Positions 16,488 to 25,200 of a DNA stretch of 57,394 bases are shown here, in pieces. The translations under genes were made by a program, and so were the position numbers. The notes under the pieces were generated by a model. The model did no database searches. It worked only from the letters and a program-made list of their open reading frames with translations, and was not told the DNA's origin. The stretch is from Auraticoccus cholistanensis (GTDB lineage: Bacteria > Actinomycetota > Actinomycetes > Propionibacteriales > Propionibacteriaceae), in assembly GCF_009742705.1 (NCBI RefSeq), contig NZ_WPCU01000004.1, positions 218,383-275,776 on the forward strand, written 5' to 3'. Numbering within the stretch: position 1 is the first letter of the stretch; each line of letters opens with the position of its first letter.

Positions 16488-18574
16488 GCGGCGGCCGGGG
16501 GAGGGACGGCGGAGGCGGCGGCCGGACCTGGACGCTGCCGACCGCCTCCGGCGTGCTCGTGCTCGGGGTCGACCCCGGCGGGTGCGGGCTGACGACGCTG
16601 CTGTGGGGCGCCGTGGACGCCCCGCTGACGGTCCCCGCCCCGGTGGCGCGCCGGTCGGCGGCCACCCTGGACCCGGCCGGGCAGGAGGTCACCGCGCTGG
16701 GCACCCGCAACCGGCTGTCCGCCGAGGTCGTGGTGCGCCGGGCCGACGGGCTGCGCGGCGCCCGGCTGGAGCTGGTGGACGGCTCGGTGTCGGTGCGACG
16801 TCCGGACGCGGACGTGCACCAGCTGAGCGCCGAGCTGGCTGACGAGCTGGTGGGCCTGCGGGTCCGCCTGCACGTGCGGACGTCCACCGCGCACGACGTG
16901 GTGGAGAAGTGGGCCGAGCTGAGCAGCACGGCCGACCATCCGCTGGAGCTGCTGCGCGCCTGGGGTGGCGCCTTCACGGTGCGCACCGGCTCCCCGGGCG
17001 CCCGGGTGCGGACGCTGACCGGCGGCTGGAGCCGGGAGTTCGAGGAGCACACGGTGCACCTGCCGGTCGGCACCTTCTCGCTGGGCAGCCGGGAGGGCAT
17101 CACCTCCCTGCACGCCGGCCCGGCGCTGGTGGTCACCGCGGCCGAGGGCGAGGAGACGCAGAGCTGGGCCTGCGGGCTGTCGTGGAGCGGGTCGTGGCGG
17201 CTGCAGGTGGAGGCCGCCCCCTTCGGCGACGGCGTCCGCGTCTCCGGCGGCACCGACGACGAGTCCGGCATCCGGGTGCTCGCGCCGGGGGAGAGCCTGA
17301 CCACGCCGGTGCTGACCGGGCTGTGGGTCCCCGGCGGGACGGCCGAGGTGGCGCAGGCCTGGCACGCCTACCAGCGGACGCTCGCCCGCTCCACCGGCCC
17401 CGAGCACCGTCCGGTGGTCTACAACTCCTGGTACGCCACCACCTTCGACGTCGAGGTCGGGCAGCAGCAGCGGCTGGCCGACACCGCCGCCGAGCTCGGC
17501 GCCGAGGTGTTCGTGGTCGACGACGGCTGGTTCCGCGGCCGCACCAGCGACCGCGCCGGGCTCGGCGACTGGGACGTCGACCCCGCCAAGTTCCCGCGCG
17601 GGCTGGACGAGCTGGTGGAGCACGTCACCGGGCTGGGGATGCGCTTCGGGCTGTGGGTCGAGCCGGAGGCCGTCAACCCCGACAGCGACCTGTACCGGGC
17701 CCACCCGGACTGGGTGCACCGCGGTGGCGGACGTCCGCAGCTCCCGGTCCGCAACCAGCTCACCCTCGACCTGGGACTGCCCGAGGTGGAGGAGTTCGTC
17801 GGGGCCATGCTGTCCCGGCTGCTGACCGAGCACGACATCAGCTACCTCAAGTGGGACATGAACCGGCCGATCAGCGACGGCGGGGCGCCGCTGCCGGGCC
17901 ACGAGGACTGGTCGGTGCGCCACACCGAGGCCTACCTGCGGATCATGCGACGGCTGCGGGAGGAGTTCCCCCACGTCACCGTCGAGGCCTGCGCGGCCGG
18001 CGGCGGGCGGATCGACAACGCCGTGCTGGCGGTCAGCGACGTCATCTGGCCCAGTGACGAGACCGGCCCCAGGGACCGGCTGCTGATCCAGCACGGGTTC
18101 CTGTCCGCCTACCCGGCCTGGACGATGAGCTCGTGGGTCACCCACCTCGACGACGTCCGCGACCCCGACCCCGCCAGCCTGGAGTTCCGCTTCGTCACCG
18201 CGATGGCCGGGGTGCTCGGCGTCGGGGCGGACCTGCGCAGCTGGGACCCCGGGCAGGTCACCCGGGCGCGGGAGCTGGTGGAGCTGTACCGCGAGATCCG
18301 CCCGGTGGTGCACGGCGGGCTCGTCCGCCGCCACGGGCACCCGTCGCAGGACGCCTACGCGGTGCAGTACACCACCGACGACACGGTGGTGGTGCTGGCC
18401 TGGGCCCGCCCGGGGCGGACCTCGGAGCTGGTGGTGGCGTTGGGCGACCTGCCGGCCGGCGTGGGGCTGCGGTCGCGGCGCGGCGGGGTCGTCGAGGACG
18501 GCGGTCGGGTGCGGGTCGGCTGGTCGATGGGCGACTGCGACGTGGTGGTGCTCGACCGGGTGGGCGATGGGTGA
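16484..18574 (+). CDS. Alpha-galactosidase, glycoside hydrolase family 36
   Basis: This 696-residue GH36 enzyme has an N-terminal beta-supersandwich domain (to about 310), a central TIM barrel and a short C-terminal beta domain. The nucleophile is Asp458 in YLKWDMNRP. The acid/base is Asp525 in WPSDETGPRDR. Other family motifs are VVYNSWYATTFD, FVVDDGWF and FGLWVEPEAVNPDSDL. It cleaves terminal alpha-1,6-galactose from melibiose- or raffinose-type sugars or galactosides. There is no export signal, matching intracellular cleavage after import. It overlaps the GH2 gene by four bases and the next gene by eight, so the whole catabolic block is translationally coupled. Confidence 0.93.
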   Translation: MSGGRGRDGGGGGRTWTLPTASGVLVLGVDPGGCGLTTLLWGAVDAPLTVPAPVARRSAATLDPAGQEVTALGTRNRLSAEVVVRRADGLRGARLELVDGSVSVRRPDADVHQLSAELADELVGLRVRLHVRTSTAHDVVEKWAELSSTADHPLELLRAWGGAFTVRTGSPGARVRTLTGGWSREFEEHTVHLPVGTFSLGSREGITSLHAGPALVVTAAEGEETQSWACGLSWSGSWRLQVEAAPFGDGVRVSGGTDDESGIRVLAPGESLTTPVLTGLWVPGGTAEVAQAWHAYQRTLARSTGPEHRPVVYNSWYATTFDVEVGQQQRLADTAAELGAEVFVVDDGWFRGRTSDRAGLGDWDVDPAKFPRGLDELVEHVTGLGMRFGLWVEPEAVNPDSDLYRAHPDWVHRGGGRPQLPVRNQLTLDLGLPEVEEFVGAMLSRLLTEHDISYLKWDMNRPISDGGAPLPGHEDWSVRHTEAYLRIMRRLREEFPHVTVEACAAGGGRIDNAVLAVSDVIWPSDETGPRDRLLIQHGFLSAYPAWTMSSWVTHLDDVRDPDPASLEFRFVTAMAGVLGVGADLRSWDPGQVTRARELVELYREIRPVVHGGLVRRHGHPSQDAYAVQYTTDDTVVVLAWARPGRTSELVVALGDLPAGVGLRSRRGGVVEDGGRVRVGWSMGDCDVVVLDRVGDG

Positions 18575-19391
18575 GCAGCGCGAACCGCTGACTGTCGAGG
18601 TCGACCTCGAGCACGGCGGCCGCTGGACCTCGCTGGGGACACCGCGGCGGGAGTGGCTGTGGCAGCGTCCGTCGGTGCGGGCGGAGCGCGAGGCGGTGCA
18701 GCCCGGTGACGCCTTCGTGGACGCCGGCGGGGTCGAGGAGTGCTTCCCCACCGTGGCCGGCCGGCTCGACCACGGCGACGTGTGGGCCCGGCGCTGGTCG
18801 GGGACCGCGGAGGACGCGCACGTGCAGGCGTCCGGCTGGGAGCTGCGCCGGCGGATGGACGTCACCGACGGGGTGCTGACCGTGCGCTGCACCGTGACCG
18901 GCGAGCCCGGACGCGGCCTGCTGCACGCTGTGCACGGGCTGTACGCGCTCTCGGCGTCGGCGCGGGTGGAGGTGGCGCCGGGGGCGCCGCTGCGGGTGCA
19001 GGACGTGGCCGCCGGCAGCGACTGGGTCGCCGGCCGCTGGCCGGGTGCGGAGCCGCTGGAGCGTTGCGGACCGGTGGACGGAAGCGCCCGGCTGGCCGTG
19101 GTGGCCACCGACACCGTCCGGCTGGTCGACGGCGAGGACGTCCTGGAGCTGCGGTGGCGCCTGGAGAGGGGCAGCGGCCCGGTCTCGCTGCTGCTGTGGC
19201 GCAACCTCGGCGGCTGGCCGGCCGGAGCCCCGTACCGCTCGATCGGGGTCGAACCCCTGCTCGGGGCCGCCACCGACGTCGACACGGCCCGCGCGGACCA
19301 GCTGGCCCGCACCGACGACACCGGGCGGCTCGACTGGGTCGTGCAGGCAAGGGCCCTCACCCGCCACGGCGGCGCCCGATCGGCTGCGTAG
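18567..19391 (+). CDS. Aldose 1-epimerase-like (galactose mutarotase fold) protein
   Basis: This 274-residue protein, last in the sugar operon, resembles aldose-1-epimerase-type beta-sandwich proteins. It has an N-terminal GGRWTSLGTPRREWLW strand pair, the loop GGVEECFPTVAG, and the C-terminal YRSIGVEPLLGAATDV segment where mutarotases place a catalytic Glu. It may convert alpha and beta anomers of the released monosaccharide. The family match is looser than for the GH genes. The start at 18567 lies inside the end of the GH36 gene. The final residues and the stop codon (19389-19391) are encoded within the conserved 40-bp hairpin at 19371, an unusual arrangement. Confidence 0.7.
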   Translation: MGEQREPLTVEVDLEHGGRWTSLGTPRREWLWQRPSVRAEREAVQPGDAFVDAGGVEECFPTVAGRLDHGDVWARRWSGTAEDAHVQASGWELRRRMDVTDGVLTVRCTVTGEPGRGLLHAVHGLYALSASARVEVAPGAPLRVQDVAAGSDWVAGRWPGAEPLERCGPVDGSARLAVVATDTVRLVDGEDVLELRWRLERGSGPVSLLLWRNLGGWPAGAPYRSIGVEPLLGAATDVDTARADQLARTDDTGRLDWVVQARALTRHGGARSAA

Positions 19392-19410
19392 TCGCAGCGG
19401 ATCGGGTGCC
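19371..19410. terminator. 40-bp conserved hairpin, copy 2 (contains a stop codon)
   Basis: GGCGCCCGATC (19371-19381) pairs with GATCGGGTGCC (19400-19410), with one G-T pair. A G/G mismatch and an inner GCTGCG/CGCAGC stem close on loop TAGT. The TAG of that loop is the stop codon of the epimerase-like gene. The element again separates convergent genes and is a near-copy of 5720-5759. Confidence 0.7.
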
Positions 19411-19426
19411 GCTGCGGCGGGACACC

Positions 19427-20476
19427 TCAGAACAGGGTGGGCTGGGGGTCGGGGCGGGCCGGCTTCAGGGGCGGGAAGGCCTGGCGGGAGCGCCACTCGG
19501 CGTGCACGTCCCAGGGCAGCACGTCCACGTGGCGGGGTTCGGGGTCGCGGGGCTCCAGCCCGGCCAGGCAGCGCTCGGCGACCCGGGCCGTGCCGGGCAG
19601 GCCCTCGCCGACGAGCACCCGACGCACCACGTCGGGGGAGAGCGGGATCCGGCCGGTCCCCCGCTCGGGGTGCAGCCCCAGGTCGACGTCGTCGGAGAAG
19701 GCCATCACGGCGCAGTTGAGCTCCCAACGGGCCCGGGCCTCCGGCTCGGCCAGCTGCCGCCGGACGCCGGCGCCGACCAGCTCGGCCACCCGCCGGCCGC
19801 CGTCGGCGACGTCGTCGAACACCGCCTGCGCGCTGCCGAGCCCGGACAGCAGCCGGGCCGCCCGCTTCGGGCCGATGCCGGCCACACCCGGCAGGTTGTC
19901 CGACGGGTCGCCGCGCAGGGCGGCGAAGTCGCGGTACTGCCCGGGACGAACGCCGAGCAGCAGCTCGAGCCGGTCCGGGGTCATCAGCGGGGAGGCGTCC
20001 ACGCCGCCGTTGATCACCCGCAGCACGCTGGTGCGCTCGTCGATGAGGGCGAAGGCGTCGCGGTCGGAGGTCACCAGCACGGTCCGGCCGCCGTGCGCGG
20101 CGGTCAGCCGGGCCGCCGAGGCCAGCACGTCGTCGGCCTCCAGCCCGCCGGGGATGACCACGTGCACCCCCAGCTCCCGCAGCTGGTCGGTGGCACGCCG
20201 CAGCTGGGCGACCAGGGTGGCCGGCTTGGGCAGCCGCTGCGCCTTGTACTGCGGCCACCGCTCCCGGCGGACGCTGCGGTCAGGGTCGTCGAAGCCGACC
20301 ACCACGGTGGTGGGTCCCACCCGGTCCGCGGCCGCCACCACCTGGGTGAGCAGCCCGCGGACCGCCCACACCGGCTCCCCGGTGACGCTGCGCGCGCCGG
20401 TGCCGGCGAGCGCGTGGAAGCTGCGGTGCAGCAGCGAGTTGCCGTCGACCGCCAGCAGCACCGGGGAGTTGCTCAC
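19427..20476 (-). CDS. Stand-alone 5'-3' exonuclease / flap endonuclease (PolA N-domain type)
   Basis: This 349-residue protein corresponds to the 5'-nuclease domain of DNA polymerase I without a polymerase. Metal-binding motifs are readable: LLAVDGNSLLHRSFHA, VVVGFDD, GGLEADDVLA and VTSDRDAFAL. The helix-3-turn-helix DNA clamp follows in LRGDPSDNLPGVAGIGPKRAARLL. It should remove RNA primers or flaps, as its actinobacterial relatives do. The last five residues are QPTLF (345-349), which fits the QxxLF form of the beta-sliding-clamp-binding motif on a flexible Pro-rich tail. The start at 20476 is preferred because the catalytic MSNSPVLLAVDG begins immediately. It converges on the sugar operon. 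Confidence 0.88.
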   Translation of the reverse strand: MSNSPVLLAVDGNSLLHRSFHALAGTGARSVTGEPVWAVRGLLTQVVAAADRVGPTTVVVGFDDPDRSVRRERWPQYKAQRLPKPATLVAQLRRATDQLRELGVHVVIPGGLEADDVLASAARLTAAHGGRTVLVTSDRDAFALIDERTSVLRVINGGVDASPLMTPDRLELLLGVRPGQYRDFAALRGDPSDNLPGVAGIGPKRAARLLSGLGSAQAVFDDVADGGRRVAELVGAGVRRQLAEPEARARWELNCAVMAFSDDVDLGLHPERGTGRIPLSPDVVRRVLVGEGLPGTARVAERCLAGLEPRDPEPRHVDVLPWDVHAEWRSRQAFPPLKPARPDPQPTLF

Positions 20477-20537
20477 CCGACCATGATCCCCGCCCGCACC
20501 AGCCCGCGGGCGCTCTCAGCCGCGGCGGTCGCCGGAG

Positions 20538-21335
20538 TCAGCGGGTGGTCAGCTGGTGGGCCAGCCGTCCCAGCGCCTCGATCGCCTCACCGGCCTGGTC
20601 GTGCTCCATCCCGCGGGTGCAGACGGCCACCACCAGGCAGTCCGGGCCGGGCTCGCCGAACCAGGCCACGTCGTGGCGGATCGCCTGCACCGAGCCGGAC
20701 TTGCTGCCCCAGGGAACCCCCTCGGGCAGGTCGGCGGCGAGGTTCGGGTACTGCTGGCGGGCCAGCATCTGGGTCATGTAGCGGGTCCACTCCGGGCCGC
20801 ACAGCCGGCCGGTGACCACCGCCGACATCAGCGACGCCAGCCCGCCGGCGGTGACCACGTTCGCCACCCCGTCGCGCCGGGCGGCGGCCACGTCGCCGAA
20901 CTGCCGGCCCATCCGCACCCCGGTGGCGCAGGCGTCCTGGAGGACCTCGCCCACCGGCCCGAGCCCGAACCGCTCGACCAGCAGGTTGGTGGCCTCGTTG
21001 GAGGACACCACGACCATCCGCTCGACCACCTCGGCCAGCGGCATGGTCTGCCCGGGCGGCGCCATCCCGTGGTCCACGTCGTCGGGGGTGAGTCGGTAGT
21101 CGGGGGCGCCGGGGACCTGGCTGGAGAAGGTGTCGCGGCTGACCAGCCGCTCGGCCAGGTCGGCGGTGCCGGCCTCCAGCTGTCGGGCGACGGCGGCCAG
21201 CACGGCGAGCTTGACCGTGCTGGCGGCGTAGAAGGACTCCTCGGGGCGGCGGTCGGCGAGCACCGTGCCGTCGCCCCGCGACACCCGGTAGGACAGCCGG
21301 GGGGTGCCGTCGCTGTAGTCCGAGCTCAGTCCCAT
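20538..21335 (-). CDS. Class A beta-lactamase-fold serine hydrolase, apparently cytoplasmic
   Basis: This 265-residue protein has the three penicillin-recognising motifs: S39-T-V-K42 in YAASTVKL, SSN in VVVSSNEATNLL in the SDN position, and KSG in PWGSKSGSV in the KTG position. It lacks a signal peptide, lipobox or membrane span, so it differs from ordinary exported beta-lactamases. It might hydrolyse an imported peptide or amide rather than defend against drugs. The gene overlaps the end of the amidotransferase gene by 10 bases and is the last gene of the peptide importer operon. No Glu166-like ESELN loop is clearly visible, so true beta-lactamase activity is doubtful. Confidence 0.82.
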   Translation of the reverse strand: MGLSSDYSDGTPRLSYRVSRGDGTVLADRRPEESFYAASTVKLAVLAAVARQLEAGTADLAERLVSRDTFSSQVPGAPDYRLTPDDVDHGMAPPGQTMPLAEVVERMVVVSSNEATNLLVERFGLGPVGEVLQDACATGVRMGRQFGDVAAARRDGVANVVTAGGLASLMSAVVTGRLCGPEWTRYMTQMLARQQYPNLAADLPEGVPWGSKSGSVQAIRHDVAWFGEPGPDCLVVAVCTRGMEHDQAGEAIEALGRLAHQLTTR

Positions 21336-22102
21336 CGGGTCGCCTCCTGGCGGGTGTCGGGTCCGCCCGTCCTCCGGGCGCGGTGGTGGTCGTCGACGAC
21401 CCGGGCGAAGGCGCCGGCCAGCTGGCGGGCCTGGCGGGTGTTGGTCTCGGCCACGGCCTCGGCGGCGGCGATCATCTCCGCCCGGTCCAGCCCCTGCGCC
21501 GCCAGCGCCGACTCGTCCCAGCGGCGCAGCCGCTGAGCGTCCACCTCGGGGTGGAACTGCAGGCCCCAGGCCCGCGGGCCGACCCGGAAGGCCTGCACCC
21601 GGCAGGCGTCGGAGGTGGCCAGCAGGACGCCCGCCGGCGGCGGGGTGGTGATGCTGTCGCGGTGGTTCTGGATCATCCACAGCCGGTCCTCGCCGGCCAG
21701 CGGTGCGAACACCGGGTCGTCGCCGGCCGGCTCCAGCAGCCGCACCGGGCAGGAGCCGCGCTCGGTCTCACCGGAGCGGCCGGTCACCACCCCGCCGGCC
21801 ACGTGGGCCAGCAGCTGCCCGCCCAGGCAGATGCCCAGCAGCGGGACGCCCGTGCGCAGCGCGTCGGCGGTCAGCGCGCGCTCGGCCGCCAGCCACGGGG
21901 CCGCGGTGTCCTCGTCTGGCAGCAGCCCGCCACCCAGCAGCACCACGGCGTCCACCCCGGCCGCGGACTCCGGCACCGGCTGCCCGTCGCAGGCCTGCAC
22001 CACCTCGCAGGTCAGTCCGTCCTCGTCCAGCCAGTCCAGCAGCCGGCCGGGTCCGCTGCCGGCGGCGTTCTGCACGACCAGGGCGCGCGGTCCGGCGCTC
22101 AC
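21326..22102 (-). CDS. Class I glutamine amidotransferase (GMP synthase-like domain)
   Basis: This 258-residue protein is a free-standing GATase1 domain. The nucleophile elbow is LGICLGGQ with Cys92, and the catalytic His184/Glu186 lie in LQFHPEVD. The opening ALVVQNAAGSGPGRLLDWL is typical of GMP-synthase-like amidotransferases used in peptide or amine catabolism. It would hydrolyse glutamine or a gamma-glutamyl compound. GTG at 22102 overlaps the stop of the upstream ATPase gene as GTGA, so it belongs to the importer operon. The pairing with a peptide transporter suggests that the imported compound is a gamma-glutamyl or other amide-bearing peptide; this is inference. Confidence 0.83.
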   Translation of the reverse strand: MSAGPRALVVQNAAGSGPGRLLDWLDEDGLTCEVVQACDGQPVPESAAGVDAVVLLGGGLLPDEDTAAPWLAAERALTADALRTGVPLLGICLGGQLLAHVAGGVVTGRSGETERGSCPVRLLEPAGDDPVFAPLAGEDRLWMIQNHRDSITTPPPAGVLLATSDACRVQAFRVGPRAWGLQFHPEVDAQRLRRWDESALAAQGLDRAEMIAAAEAVAETNTRQARQLAGAFARVVDDHHRARRTGGPDTRQEATRWD

Positions 22103-23157
22103 CGCGCCACCGTCCGCAGGCCGTCCGCGGCGCCGCCCGCCCCGGTCGGTCCGGCCACCGGGAAGTGGCAGGCGCTCAGGTGGTCGCCGTCGCCGGTCAG
22201 CCGCGGGTCCTCGCCGCGGCACGGCGCGGGGACGCTGCCGTCGGCGGTCTGGCGACCCGCCCACCAGCAGCGGGTGTGGAACCGGCAGCCCGACGGCGGG
22301 GAGCTGGGGGAGGGGACGTCGCCCTCGAGCACGATCTCGTCACGACGCCCGCGCAGCGTCGGGTCGGGCAGCGGGACGGCCGACATCAGCGCCCGCGTGT
22401 AGGGGTGGCGCGGGGAGCCGTAGACCCCGGCCCGGGGACCGGTCTCCACCACCCGGCCCAGGTACATCACCGACACCTCGTGCGCGATGTGGCGGACCAC
22501 CGCCAGGTCGTGGGCGATGAACAGGTAGCTGAGCCCCAGCTCCCGCTGCAGCCGTCGCAGCAGGTTGATCACCTGGCCCTGCACCGACACGTCCAGCGCC
22601 GACACCGGCTCGTCGCACACCAGCACCGAGGGCCGCACCGCCAGCGCCCGGGCGATCCCGATCCGCTGCCGCTGCCCGCCCGAGAACTGGTGCGGGTAGC
22701 GGTGCACGTGGTCGGGGTCGAGACCCACCAGCTCCAGCAGCTCCTGCACCGCCGCCTGCCGGCTCCCCGCCGGGGCCGAGGCCGGGTGCAGCTCGAAGGC
22801 CTCGCCGACGATCTCCCCGACCGACATCCGCGGGTTCAGCGAGGTGTAGGGGTCCTGGAAAATCATCTGCACCTTCTGCCGCAGCGCCCGCCGGGCGGTG
22901 CGGTCCATCCGGGTGACGTCGGTGCCCTCGAGCAGGATCTGGCCGGCGGTGGGCTTCTCCACCCCCACCAGCAGCCGGGCCAGGGTCGACTTGCCCGAGC
23001 CGGACTCGCCCACCAGACCCAGCGTCCGGCCCCGCCGCAGGGCGAGCGAGACGCCGTCGACGGCCTGCACCGAGCCGACCGTGCGCTGCACCACGACCCC
23101 GCGCCTCACCGGGTAGTGCTTGACGACGTCGCGGACCTCCAGCAGCACGTCAGCCAC
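22099..23157 (-). CDS. dppF: Peptide ABC transporter ATPase, DppF/OppF type
   Basis: This 352-residue ATPase has Walker A GESGSGKS, signature [15 protein letters not shown], Walker [13 protein letters not shown] and a C-terminal oligopeptide/dipeptide domain with the Cys-containing segment [12 protein letters not shown], which in related ATPases binds an iron-sulfur cluster. It forms a heterodimer with the DppD-type protein encoded upstream and energises the DppBC pore. The gene overlaps its upstream neighbour by eight bases. Peptide versus nickel or other substrates cannot be told from the ATPase alone. Confidence 0.9.
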   Translation of the reverse strand: MADVLLEVRDVVKHYPVRRGVVVQRTVGSVQAVDGVSLALRRGRTLGLVGESGSGKSTLARLLVGVEKPTAGQILLEGTDVTRMDRTARRALRQKVQMIFQDPYTSLNPRMSVGEIVGEAFELHPASAPAGSRQAAVQELLELVGLDPDHVHRYPHQFSGGQRQRIGIARALAVRPSVLVCDEPVSALDVSVQGQVINLLRRLQRELGLSYLFIAHDLAVVRHIAHEVSVMYLGRVVETGPRAGVYGSPRHPYTRALMSAVPLPDPTLRGRRDEIVLEGDVPSPSSPPSGCRFHTRCWWAGRQTADGSVPAPCRGEDPRLTGDGDHLSACHFPVAGPTGAGGAADGLRTVAR

Positions 23158-24244
23158 CGCGCACCTCCTCCGCCGGCGCCGGTGCGGCGACGGGCACCGG
23201 CGGGTCGGCCAGCTGCTCCTCGGCCAGGTGGCAGGCCGCCCGCCGTCCCGGGGCCACCAGCCGCAGCGCCGGCCCCGGGTCGACCCGGCAGCCGGCCACC
23301 GACCGCTGGCAGCGGGGGTGGAAGGAGCAGCCGGGCGGCAGCGCCACCAGCTCGGGCGGACGGCCCGGGATCACCGCCAGCTCGGCGTCCTCGTCCTCGC
23401 CCGGCAGCGCCTCCAGCCGGGGGACCGAGCGCAGCAGGGCGGCCGTGTAGGGGTGGGCCGGGCGGGTGAAGGCGTCCAGCACCGGGGCCTGCTCGACCGC
23501 GCGCCCGGCGTACATCACCGTCACCCGGTCGGCCACGCTGGCCACCACGCCCAGGTCGTGGGTGATGAGCACCAGCGCCATCTGCCGCTCGGCCTGGATC
23601 TCGGCCAGCAGGGTCATGATCTGGGCCTGCACGGTGACGTCGAGGGCGGTGGTCGGCTCGTCGGCGATCAGCACCTGCGGGTCCAGCGCCAGCGCCATCG
23701 CGATCATCACCCGCTGCCGCATCCCGCCGGAGAACTGGTGCGGGTAGTCCCGCACCCGCTGCGCGGCGTTCGGCACCCGGACCAGGTCCAGCAGCTCCAC
23801 GGCCCGGCGGCGCGCCTCGCGACGGCTGGTGCCGGTGCGGGCCACCAGCGCCTCGGTGAGCTGGAAGCCGACGGTGTAGACGGGGTTGAGGGCGGCCAGC
23901 GCGTCCTGGAACACCATGGCCACGTGGTCGCCGCAGTAGCGGCGGTGCTCCGCGCGGGGCAGCGACAGCAGGTCGGTGCCGCGGAAGCGCACGGAGCCGC
24001 GGACGATCCGGGCGGGCGGGGTCTGCAGCAGGCCCATCACGGCCAGCGAGCTGACCGACTTGCCCGAGCCGGACTCGCCCACCACGGCCAGTGTCTCGCC
24101 GGCCGACACGCTCCAGGACAGACCGTCGACGGCGCGCACCACCCCGTCGGAGGTGGCGAACTCCACCACCAGGTCCTCCACCTCGAGCAGCGGCTCGGTG
24201 GAGGAGCGGTCGCCGCCGGTCGGGTCGTCGGTCACGGTGCTCAC
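23150..24244 (-). CDS. dppD: Peptide ABC transporter ATPase, DppD/OppD type
   Basis: This 364-residue ATPase has Walker A GESGSGKS, signature FSGGMRQRVMIAMALALDPQVLIADEPTTALDVTVQ, and the C-terminal oligo_HPY region with GCSFHPRCQRSVAGC, carrying the cysteines typical of Opp/Dpp ATPases. It pairs with the DppF-type subunit. The start overlaps the end of the DppC gene by four bases. An N-terminal Ser/Thr-rich extension of about 20 residues precedes the nucleotide-binding domain and has no known role. Confidence 0.9.
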   Translation of the reverse strand: MSTVTDDPTGGDRSSTEPLLEVEDLVVEFATSDGVVRAVDGLSWSVSAGETLAVVGESGSGKSVSSLAVMGLLQTPPARIVRGSVRFRGTDLLSLPRAEHRRYCGDHVAMVFQDALAALNPVYTVGFQLTEALVARTGTSRREARRRAVELLDLVRVPNAAQRVRDYPHQFSGGMRQRVMIAMALALDPQVLIADEPTTALDVTVQAQIMTLLAEIQAERQMALVLITHDLGVVASVADRVTVMYAGRAVEQAPVLDAFTRPAHPYTAALLRSVPRLEALPGEDEDAELAVIPGRPPELVALPPGCSFHPRCQRSVAGCRVDPGPALRLVAPGRRAACHLAEEQLADPPVPVAAPAPAEEVRGG

Positions 24245-25200
24245 CTCAGCTTCGGGTCGAGGGCGTCGCGGAGGCTGTCACCCAGCACCACGAAGGAGAG
24301 CACGGTGGCCAGCAGGCAGCTCAGCGGCACCACCAGCAGGTGGCGGGTGCCGGGGGTGAACCACTCCGAGCCCTCGGAGATCATGATCCCCCAGCTCACC
24401 GCCGGCGGGCTGATCCCGATGCCCAGGAAGGCCAGCACCGCCTCGGTGCTGATCACGCCCGCGATGGCGGTGGGGACCAGCGCGGTGACCGGGCCGATCG
24501 CGTTGGGCAGCACGTGGCGGAACATCACCCGCAGGTCGGAGGCGCCGAGGACGGTGGCGGCGGTGACGTAGTCCAGGTTCCTGGCCTCGAGCACGCTGGC
24601 GCGGACGTAGCGGGTGTAGCCCATCCAGCCGAAGGCGGTCAGCACCAGCGCGGGTTGCAGGATGCTGGCCAGCTGCCCGGTGCCGAGGTCGACGTTGCGG
24701 AACAGCGACAGGGCCAGCAGCGCCGCCAGCAGCAGCGGGATCACCAGGAACACCTCGACCAACCGGGAGGTGAGGGCGTCGACCCAGCCCAGGTAGTAGC
24801 CGGACAGGGTGCCCAGCACGAGCCCGATCAGCACCGAGGCGCCGACGACCACGAAGGCCAGCAGCAGCGAGGGCTGGGCGCCGTGGATCACCTGCGCCCA
24901 GACGTCGCAGCCGCGGACGTTGGTGCCCAGCGGGTGCTCGGCCCCCAGCCCCTGCGGGGTCAGCCGGGACTCGCCGATGTCGCAGCGGCGCGGGTCCTTG
25001 GCGGTGAACAGCCCGGGGACGAGGGCCACCACGGCGAAGAACAGCACCACCACGGAGGCCGCGACGACGCTCGGGCGCCGCCGCAGGGTCCGGAAGGCCT
25101 CCGACCACAGGCTGCGGGAGGGATCGCGGCGGGCGGGGCCACCGGGCCCGGAGGCGTCGGCCTCGCGGGCCACCAGGGCGCTGGTCGTCGGGTCAGTCAA
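24241..25200 (-). CDS. dppC: Peptide ABC transporter permease, DppC type
   Basis: This 319-residue permease has an N-terminal cytoplasmic tail, one span, a periplasmic OppC-N segment (HPLGTNVRGCDVWAQVIHGAQPSLLLAF) and then the five-span BPD_transp_1 domain. The EAA-like loop is readable around LEARNLDYVTAATVLGASDLRVMFRHVLPN. Two extracytoplasmic Cys residues (CDIG and RGCDVW) could form a disulfide, as could a pair in the partner permease. It overlaps the DppB gene by eight bases. With DppB it forms the import channel. Confidence 0.9.
   Translation of the reverse strand: MTDPTTSALVAREADASGPGGPARRDPSRSLWSEAFRTLRRRPSVVAASVVVLFFAVVALVPGLFTAKDPRRCDIGESRLTPQGLGAEHPLGTNVRGCDVWAQVIHGAQPSLLLAFVVVGASVLIGLVLGTLSGYYLGWVDALTSRLVEVFLVIPLLLAALLALSLFRNVDLGTGQLASILQPALVLTAFGWMGYTRYVRASVLEARNLDYVTAATVLGASDLRVMFRHVLPNAIGPVTALVPTAIAGVISTEAVLAFLGIGISPPAVSWGIMISEGSEWFTPGTRHLLVVPLSCLLATVLSFVVLGDSLRDALDPKLR

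Noticed and set aside
20538-21335. Antibiotic-resistance beta-lactamase
   Set aside because: No export signal and no clear omega-loop Glu; the operon context points to peptide metabolism.
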